A stretch of DNA of 10,975 bases. Origin: Pseudomonadota bacterium. GTDB taxonomy: Bacteria > Pseudomonadota > Gammaproteobacteria > Arenicellales > Arenicellaceae. The notes beneath the pieces are model-generated. The model was given only the letters and a program-made list of their open reading frames with translations, was not told the origin of the DNA and ran no database searches. A program made the position numbers and the translations under genes. The DNA lies in contig JABJKL010000028.1 of assembly GCA_018660405.1 (NCBI GenBank), positions 1 to 10,975 of the forward strand. The letters are read 5' to 3'. Shown here in pieces: positions 5,561 through 10,975 of this stretch (the stretch's first letter is position 1; each line of letters opens with the position of its first letter).

Positions 5561-6607
5561 ATGAATAATCGCTTATTGTGGGCACCACTTGTTCTGTGGA
5601 TAACATGCTCGAACGCACTAGCGCTTGATGGAACATTGGTCGTCAGTAATCGGGCCGCTGCCGGAGGCAGTGTTTCGCTAATTGATTTGACGACTCGCCT
5701 GGAGATTGCTCGCTTGCCGGTGGGCCCAACCTATCCTCACGAAGTGGCAGTTTCACCCGATGGTCGACAGGTCTTGACCGCGGAATACGGTGCCAACGAC
5801 AATCACGGTCGGCACGTTATCTTGATCGACATTCCGAGTGCGAGCATTGTGGGTCGCATCGATCTTGGACCGGATTCCCGACCACACACCGCAATATTTA
5901 TGCCGGATGGTCGGCATGCCCTCGCTACCATGCAAGATTCCGATCAACTCGCGTATATCGATCTGGAAACATTAGAAGTAGTTCGAACCTATCCGACTGG
6001 TGGGCGTGAGGGGCATATGGTGCGCATTAGCCCAGATGGATCTCGTGCGTATGTGACCAGCCGTCGTGCGGAAGGTACTCTGTCGGTTATTTTTCTTAAT
6101 GAAGATCGAGATCCAGTTGTCATAGAAACCGGATTGGGCGCAGAAGGTATTGATGTAACCGCAGATGGTAGCGAGATATGGGTGGCCAATCGCCAAGAGG
6201 AATCGGTTTCTGTTATCGATAGTGAAACTTTGCAGGTGATTGACCGGTTTGAAGCTCGCCCCTACGCGGGACGAATCGCCATGGACGAGGCGGGTGGGCG
6301 AGCGATTATGCCCAACGGCGGTGGCGGTGGTGCACCGGTGGCTCAATATCTGCGTCTTTTAGACATCGCAACGCGCGAGATGATTACCGAGGTGCCGCTT
6401 CGAGATGGTGAGCCACAAGGCGGTAATTTCGGGGTTTTGATCCACGATGGCTGGGCCTTTGCCAGTGACCCGCGCGCGGGCGTCATTCAAATGTTCAATC
6501 TGGAATTACTCGAAAAAGGTGAGCCAACCCGTGAAGTGCTGGTATCCAGTCACGAAGCACCCGATGGTATGGCTTGGTCGCCAATCAGAGTCGGTGTAAT
6601 GGAGTAA
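5561..6607 (+). CDS. Secreted YVTN-type beta-propeller protein
   Basis: The 348-residue product carries a Sec signal peptide (NNRLLWAPLVLWITCSNALA) and then repeating units of about 40 residues of the YVTN/cytochrome d1-like beta-propeller type: VSPDGRQVLTAEYG, MPDGRHALATMQ, ISPDGSRAYVTSR, TADGSEIWVANRQ, each preceded by a VxxIDxxTxxVxxR strand pair. Such propellers often act as periplasmic scaffolds or lactonase-like enzymes; neither can be decided here. A glycine run (NGGGGGAP) interrupts the fifth blade. The frame is open from 5480, but GAGGAAG at 5548-5554 and the signal peptide favour the ATG at 5561. The ATG at 5546 (MRKRIM) is an alternative. The Kazal lipoprotein gene follows closely on the same strand. 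Confidence 0.85.
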   Translation: MNNRLLWAPLVLWITCSNALALDGTLVVSNRAAAGGSVSLIDLTTRLEIARLPVGPTYPHEVAVSPDGRQVLTAEYGANDNHGRHVILIDIPSASIVGRIDLGPDSRPHTAIFMPDGRHALATMQDSDQLAYIDLETLEVVRTYPTGGREGHMVRISPDGSRAYVTSRRAEGTLSVIFLNEDRDPVVIETGLGAEGIDVTADGSEIWVANRQEESVSVIDSETLQVIDRFEARPYAGRIAMDEAGGRAIMPNGGGGGAPVAQYLRLLDIATREMITEVPLRDGEPQGGNFGVLIHDGWAFASDPRAGVIQMFNLELLEKGEPTREVLVSSHEAPDGMAWSPIRVGVME

Positions 6608-6643
6608 GTCCGTCAAATATTGCTTGTTGGAGCACTCGTCACG

Positions 6644-6973
6644 GTGAAGACAAGAATGATCATGGTGTTGTTATTTGTGCTGCTATTGACTGGCTGCGGC
6701 GCGGAGTCTGGGTCCAAAATCGGCGCGGACTCTAATGAAGAAGCGATTTGCGGTGGCTTGGCTGGTTTTCAGTGCGGCAATGAAAACCAGGTATGTATTT
6801 TTCCGGTCAACAGCTGCAATGTTGCGGATGGTTTTGGCGCCTGTATGGATCGCCCCGAGGTATGTACAGCTGTTTTTGATCCGGTCTGTGGTTGCGATGG
6901 CATGACTTATAGCAATTCCTGCGCTGCAACAGCCGCAGGAATTTCAGTTAATAGTGCGGGTGCATGCCCGTAG
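6644..6973 (+). CDS. Kazal-domain lipoprotein (putative protease inhibitor)
   Basis: The product has a lipoprotein signal with lipobox LLTGC (acylated Cys18 from this start), a cysteine-rich linker (CGGLAGFQCG, then VCIFPVNSC) and a C-terminal Kazal domain: C-x-VFDPVCGCDGMTYSNSC and a final Cys at SAGAC. Kazal domains inhibit serine proteases by a substrate-like loop, and in bacteria they often come as cysteine-rich lipoproteins with this same linker. The inhibitor loop here would be the CTAVFDPVCG segment. The frame is open to a TTG at 6620; the GTG at 6644 gives the proper basic start MKTRMIM, with GGAG 11 bases upstream; an ATG at 6656 is another option. It follows the propeller gene by about 36 bases, probably on one transcript. 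Confidence 0.82.
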   Translation: MKTRMIMVLLFVLLLTGCGAESGSKIGADSNEEAICGGLAGFQCGNENQVCIFPVNSCNVADGFGACMDRPEVCTAVFDPVCGCDGMTYSNSCAATAAGISVNSAGACP

Positions 6974-6991
6974 CTCGCAATAAGTGCTGAT

Positions 6992-8677
6992 TTAAGCGCT
7001 GTTCTCATCACGCTGTTTGGCGCGCTCACGGAGTATCACTGAAGTCGACTCCAGTACCACCAATACCGAGGTGACCAATACGATGGCATTGATCACCATC
7101 AGCAGATAATTTCCTTCCCGGAAGAATTGGAGAAGCAGAATCGCCGAAGCTATTACGCCCATAATCAACACGAAGACCATCGGTACCAGGGCGATGGCCG
7201 CGGGACGTTTTTTCTTGATCAAAATCACGGCCAATACCATCAAGGTCATGCCGGCCAATATTTGGTTGGTGGAACCAAACAACGGCCAGATCACCATACC
7301 GCCGGTGCCGTCCATTCCGCCCGCGCCGAAGGCCAGTGTCAGGCAAGCACCTACGGCGATTCCCGTGGCAACAATGCCGTTTTTGATCCCTTTGATGTTG
7401 TAGATTTCGCCCCACTCTTGAATGATATAGCGTTGCAATCGCACGCCTGAGTCCATAGTAGTACCGGCAAACAATACCACCATGGTGGCGAGCAAGGTCG
7501 AAGCCAGGCCGGCAGATAGCCCCCAGCCGCTTTCGATCAAATTGGCGCCGCCAGTAATAAAGGCACCGACAGAGCCTGCTCCAAAATGAGAATAGGTGTC
7601 GTGCCATTCCTGCGATGTTGCCGCGAGCGCCACACCGGTAACCGCGATTATCGTGATCAGTGCCAGTGCACCTTCGCTCAATGCAGCGAAGTAACCGACA
7701 AAGCGCGCATCGGTCTCTTTGTTAAGTTGTTTGGACGTAGTGCCCGAGGCGACTATGCCGTGAAAACCGGAAATCGCCCCGCAAGCGATGGTGACGAATA
7801 ACAAGGGCAACATCGGCGGTGTGCCCTCGGCAATTTGATCGTTGAAAGCGGGTGCTGTTATTTCGGGGCCGAAGATCAGTACCGCGCCGTAGAGCAAAAG
7901 CAGCCCCACCGCCAGTTGCATGCCGTTAATAAAGTCACGCGGCTGAAGTAGCATCCAAACCGGCAGCATGGAGGCAATGGCTGCATAAAGGAACAGGATT
8001 ATGATCCAGGTGGCTGGGATGCCCAGCCCTGGCAAACCTGAGGGCAAACTCAGTGGCATTTCGCTACCCACGTAGATGGATACATAAAGCACGATGACCC
8101 CGATAGCCGTCAAAATACCCAGACGCATCAATTTGCGGTGCAGTAGCTGGCCGATAATCAGGGCAACGGCAATCGCCGCCCAAGCTGGAAACACTGCGCT
8201 TGGCGTGCTGACAAAAGCATTCGCAATAATCACCCCAAACACCGTGTTCACCATCAGCAACAGTAAAAACACCACCACCATATAAAGGGTTCGGGTGCGC
8301 GGTCCAATGACATTTTCCGAGAGCGCACCAATCGACTTGCCTTTATTACGATTACTGGCCCAAAGGGCCCCCATATCGTGCACACCGGCAAAAAAGACCG
8401 AGCCTATAACGACCCAAAGAATCGCGGGTACCCAACCCCAATAAACAGCGATGGCAGGGCCCACAATAGGCGCTGCGCCTGCGATCGAAGTGAAGTGGTG
8501 GCCCCAGAGCACGTATTTGTTGGTGGGAACATAATCAATCCCATCCTCAAGTTCGTGGGCCGGGGTTACAAAATCGGAATCCAGTTTGAAGATGTGCGTT
8601 GCAATGTAGCGTGAATAGACGAACCAGCCGAAACACATGCCAGCCAGGCCGAGCAAAAGAATGGTGATCGCACTCAT
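6992..8677 (-). CDS. cstA: CstA-family transporter (peptide/pyruvate carbon-starvation protein)
   Basis: CstA proteins are inner-membrane transporters for peptides or pyruvate, induced in E. coli on carbon starvation. The conserved N-terminal block is complete: VPTNKYVLWGHHF (residues 50-62), AGAAPIVGP (67-74) and GVHDMGALWASNRNKGKSIG (98-117). The protein has many hydrophobic helices throughout and ends in a charged tail. At 561 residues it is shorter than E. coli CstA or BtsT (about 700) and belongs with the shorter forms. The start at 8677 is preceded by GGGGAG at 8694-8689, 11 bases away, rather far. It is the last gene of the minus-strand run, 89 bases after the cytochrome gene and beyond a hairpin, so it may have its own promoter. 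It converges with the Kazal gene, with only 18 bases between the stops. Confidence 0.92.
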   Translation of the reverse strand: MSAITILLLGLAGMCFGWFVYSRYIATHIFKLDSDFVTPAHELEDGIDYVPTNKYVLWGHHFTSIAGAAPIVGPAIAVYWGWVPAILWVVIGSVFFAGVHDMGALWASNRNKGKSIGALSENVIGPRTRTLYMVVVFLLLLMVNTVFGVIIANAFVSTPSAVFPAWAAIAVALIIGQLLHRKLMRLGILTAIGVIVLYVSIYVGSEMPLSLPSGLPGLGIPATWIIILFLYAAIASMLPVWMLLQPRDFINGMQLAVGLLLLYGAVLIFGPEITAPAFNDQIAEGTPPMLPLLFVTIACGAISGFHGIVASGTTSKQLNKETDARFVGYFAALSEGALALITIIAVTGVALAATSQEWHDTYSHFGAGSVGAFITGGANLIESGWGLSAGLASTLLATMVVLFAGTTMDSGVRLQRYIIQEWGEIYNIKGIKNGIVATGIAVGACLTLAFGAGGMDGTGGMVIWPLFGSTNQILAGMTLMVLAVILIKKKRPAAIALVPMVFVLIMGVIASAILLLQFFREGNYLLMVINAIVLVTSVLVVLESTSVILRERAKQRDENSA

Positions 8678-8736
8678 AATAGTAAAGGCTCCCCGTTTTT
8701 ATTAAAGCGTTCTTTGTGTAAAAGCTATTGTTTGAA

Positions 8737-8760
8737 AACTATTGTTAGGAAACAATAGTT
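8737..8760. terminator. Inverted repeat between the cytochrome and cstA genes
   Basis: AACTATTGTT and AACAATAGTT are perfect ten-base arms around a four-base loop. Read on the minus strand, the hairpin lies just after the cytochrome stop and is followed by TTC, then a further AACAATAG, so it could be a weak terminator or an operator for cstA. Extra copies of CTATTGTT (8725-8732) and AAAGCTAT (8721-8728 and 8763-8770) make a nested repeat cluster. Confidence 0.5.
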
Positions 8761-8766
8761 AGAAAG

Positions 8767-9828
8767 CTATGGCTGTAGCGAAGCAACGTAGGCGGCAATC
8801 GCGATAATATCGTCTTCGGTGAGGCGTTCGACAGATGGTTTCATTATCGCAGCAAAAATACCTTTGCGGGTTCCTTGCTGCATGTCGTAAAGCTGTCGAC
8901 CAATGTAGCTGGGTTGGCGACCCGCGATGGGCGGCCCTAGCGCGGTTCCCCGCAAGTCCGGGCCATGACAGGTCAGGCATTCAAAACTGGTGTCTCCGCC
9001 AGTGGTGACAAGTTCTTTGCCTTTCGCAAGGCTACCGATGGGTGCATAGGCCACCATGCCGGATCGAGGATTTCTAAGATTGTTGGTCTGGTAGGTATCT
9101 TCCGGTAATTCGATCAGTCGCTGTCCAAGCGGTTCGGTCTCGTTGCCCTCTATCTTCATCAACAAACCGTTACGCGAGGCAATGAATTTTGGAACCGTGT
9201 CTGACTCAATCACTTTAACCCAGGCTTTAAATGGCATCGATGAATAGTATTCTGCCGCTTCCTGAGCTTGTTCGGGTGTCATGGCACGAGCCATCGCCGC
9301 CATTTCGAAGCCATTGGCTTTATGAGGATCGGAAGTGACGCGTTTGCCACTGGCCAGGTCGTCAAGCTGCCGCAAGAAGTAATCCACCGGCAGGCCGGCA
9401 ACCGGCGCATTTTGCATCAGTCCCTGGCCGTTGGGTAAATGGCAGATCGCGCAGGCGCGCAAGCCAATTTCTTCATTGCCGTAGGCCACGATGTCGGGCA
9501 TTTCGGGGTGATCGCCGGGGAACCAGTCCGCCGGACTGAAAGGGGAGGTGATGACGGCCTGAGTGAATTCCAGATCACTGCCCTGAACACTCATTAAGGC
9601 ATTGGTGAGGTCCTTCGGCATGCCCCCCGGTCGGTCGCAGTCTCTGGGTCTGGCGCCCAAACAACGTTGCGACCAGTCTTCCGGTGGGTCCGGGGGAATA
9701 ACATAGCCGTAGGCCCATAGCGGAAAGCCGGGGGCATGAGAAGGCGCAACGGAGTCTTGAGCCAGAGCAACCATGCTTCCTGCAAGCAGAGTTGTCCAGA
9801 AGATCAGCGCGCAAATACGTTTCATCAT
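8767..9828 (-). CDS. Periplasmic di-haem cytochrome c
   Basis: A 353-residue exported protein (signal peptide with cleavage near ALAQ, residue 24) with two c-type haem sites, CAICH (Cys126, Cys129, His130) and CLTCH (Cys284, Cys287, His288), in two cytochrome c folds of the class I/c4-like type. The second fold ends LTEDDIIAIAAYVASLQ, and the Met in AIMKP is the likely axial ligand; the first has several candidate methionines in EMAAMARAMTPEQ. About 100 residues without a haem motif precede the first site and contain two extra cysteines (56 and 64), an unusual extension. The role is electron transfer in the periplasm. The frame is open to a TTG at 9840; the ATG at 9828 is chosen, with the ATG at 9825 equally possible. 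It follows the long DUF6152 gene by 46 bases, so the two proteins probably work together. Confidence 0.88.
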   Translation of the reverse strand: MMKRICALIFWTTLLAGSMVALAQDSVAPSHAPGFPLWAYGYVIPPDPPEDWSQRCLGARPRDCDRPGGMPKDLTNALMSVQGSDLEFTQAVITSPFSPADWFPGDHPEMPDIVAYGNEEIGLRACAICHLPNGQGLMQNAPVAGLPVDYFLRQLDDLASGKRVTSDPHKANGFEMAAMARAMTPEQAQEAAEYYSSMPFKAWVKVIESDTVPKFIASRNGLLMKIEGNETEPLGQRLIELPEDTYQTNNLRNPRSGMVAYAPIGSLAKGKELVTTGGDTSFECLTCHGPDLRGTALGPPIAGRQPSYIGRQLYDMQQGTRKGIFAAIMKPSVERLTEDDIIAIAAYVASLQP

Positions 9829-9874
9829 TGGATTTACCAAGTGCTTAATTGTTATGGAGATCTTTGCGCGATAA

Positions 9875-10915
9875 CTATTGTGTGGCTACATCTATTTGTG
9901 CCTCGCAATCCCATGGCTCTACTTTGATCTCAGGTCGCCATACCCAATACCGGGTCAGATCGAAAGGTTCTGTAAAGGTTTCAGGATCGTTAAACGAAAT
10001 CTTGTAGTCCAGGCGTTGTTGATCTTCACTCAGTGTAAAACGTTCGACGATGCTGATGTTTGTGGTCTGAGGTGTACCCCGGTCGTCAAAATCGGGTGCG
10101 TTTATATTCGTGGTCGCTACAACCAGCGTATTGCCTTCCCATTTGCCCGATGAGTACCCAAAAAACGAGAAAGTATCCGGTGCGCTGTTGTCATTCATGT
10201 GGATCAGCCGTTCGGCGTCATCCTCCTCGAACCGGATCAGAATGTCGTCGCCGCTGTGGGTAAATTCGAGCGCCACGGGTGTAATCATCAATATCGGCAT
10301 GCCTTTTTTCCAGCAGCTCAGCAGCTGGTCGGCCGCTGGATTCCAATCTGCTTTAATTTGCGCTGCTGTTTCCGTCAACGGATACCCGCCCTTGAACATC
10401 GGAAAGGAATCCCTGTCGCCCAATACCGTACTCCATACACGGAAAATGCCATCGGCCTCGCGGCGTGCTAGTTCTTCAGTTTCACTGCTGAAAACCGGAG
10501 TGAGCATTTGGTCTCCCGTTGTGTCGGCAGTGAAATGAGGCATTGCCCGGAGCGCAACCAGTACTTCGGTTCCATTGGCCAATAAAACAGTCCTCGCCCA
10601 CATTTGTGGGTTATCACCTCGTGAGGGGTTACCAAAGACCTTGATCTGATCACCTACATTCATAAATTCCTGGTGCAGACCCCGTGTTTTCAACACGCTA
10701 AGAGCCGATGCCTCTACCTTCCACTCTGTGGTCTCACCCGCGCTGTCTGTCACCTCGATATCAAAATGAATATGTGGATTACGCCAGGAAAGACTGGTTA
10801 GCGTTCCTTCGAGTTCTACCGTGTCTTCAGGATCGAAGAAGCCAAGTGTACTGTGATGCCCGTAAGCGAGTCCGCTCACCAACAAGAGAATAAAGGCCGC
10901 TAGATATCGATTCAT
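9875..10915 (-). CDS. DUF6152 protein with a second unassigned C-terminal domain
   Basis: The 346-residue product has a Sec signal ending LAYG (residue 19), so the mature chain should start HHSTLGF. Residues 20-115 form a DUF6152 domain: GTLTSLSWRNPHIHFDIEV, then NVGDQIKVFGNP. The rest (about 120-346) is a beta-rich domain with DGIFRVW, SSGKWEGNTLVVATT, SIVERFTLSEDQQRLDYK and DPETFTEPFDLTRYWVW, a pattern I recognise as common in Acidobacteria and some marine proteobacteria but without a known role. Histidines 20, 21, 48 and 50 could bind a metal. AGGA lies about eight bases before the ATG at 10915. It heads the run with the di-haem cytochrome and CstA, and only 60 bases of upstream DNA are visible. 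Confidence 0.85.
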   Translation of the reverse strand: MNRYLAAFILLLVSGLAYGHHSTLGFFDPEDTVELEGTLTSLSWRNPHIHFDIEVTDSAGETTEWKVEASALSVLKTRGLHQEFMNVGDQIKVFGNPSRGDNPQMWARTVLLANGTEVLVALRAMPHFTADTTGDQMLTPVFSSETEELARREADGIFRVWSTVLGDRDSFPMFKGGYPLTETAAQIKADWNPAADQLLSCWKKGMPILMITPVALEFTHSGDDILIRFEEDDAERLIHMNDNSAPDTFSFFGYSSGKWEGNTLVVATTNINAPDFDDRGTPQTTNISIVERFTLSEDQQRLDYKISFNDPETFTEPFDLTRYWVWRPEIKVEPWDCEAQIDVATQ

Positions 10916-10975
10916 TATTATTTCCTAAAATTAAATATGTGAGAATAAACTTAGATCCCTGGAGCATTTTGCACG

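Noticed and set aside
6982..6999. Hairpin between the converging Kazal and cstA genes as a shared terminator
   Set aside because: The stem is only six pairs with a wobble, it overlaps the cstA stop, and no T-run follows.
7026..7607. 193-codon minus-strand frame inside cstA
   Set aside because: It is an out-of-frame shadow of cstA, rich in Arg and His with no domain.
1..10975. CRISPR array, tRNA or rRNA genes
   Set aside because: No regularly spaced repeats or tRNA-like folds were seen by eye on either strand; a dedicated scan was not possible.

Overview
The window looks like a chromosomal segment of a Gram-negative bacterium, most likely a free-living (perhaps marine) gammaproteobacterium. 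This is inferred from an msrP-msrQ pair, a CstA transporter, a YefM/YoeB toxin-antitoxin pair, Tat and Sec signal peptides, a lipobox protein and DUF6152 periplasmic proteins. No rRNA, tRNA, CRISPR array or complete mobile element is visible. Thirteen protein genes are supported (one cut by the window edge), plus one broken gene remnant.

Layout. (1) 1-1201, minus strand: msrP (periplasmic methionine sulfoxide reductase, Tat-exported) followed by the start of msrQ (its haem membrane partner). The msrP leader carries a hairpin resembling an IS200/IS605 end. (2) 1314-3188, minus strand: an AT-richer, accessory-looking block with a rhomboid protease, a YoeB-type toxin with its YefM-type antitoxin under a palindromic operator, a short remnant of a GFA-family (CENP-V/GFA) gene, and an orphan three-helix membrane protein. 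(3) 3296-5249, minus strand: an operon-like run of a small DUF6152 protein, an unrecognised exported protein and an exported metallo-beta-lactamase-fold hydrolase, closely spaced and followed by a strong hairpin. (4) 5561-6973, plus strand: a secreted YVTN-type beta-propeller protein and a Kazal-domain lipoprotein, divergent from block 3 across about 310 bases of non-coding DNA. (5) 6992-10915, minus strand: a longer DUF6152 protein with a second unassigned domain, a di-haem cytochrome c and a CstA-family transporter.

How the parts may work together. Blocks 3 to 5 consist almost entirely of envelope proteins. Each of the two minus-strand runs begins with a DUF6152 protein whose predicted mature N-terminus is His-His-Ser, followed by an Asn-Pro-His motif about 25 residues later. 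In one run the partner is a di-haem cytochrome c, in the other a metal-dependent hydrolase. This suggests, as inference only, a periplasmic metal or redox chemistry that has not been worked out. It is the best candidate for an undescribed system in the window. Block 2 looks like a patch of gene turnover, as shown by the GFA remnant and the toxin-antitoxin module.
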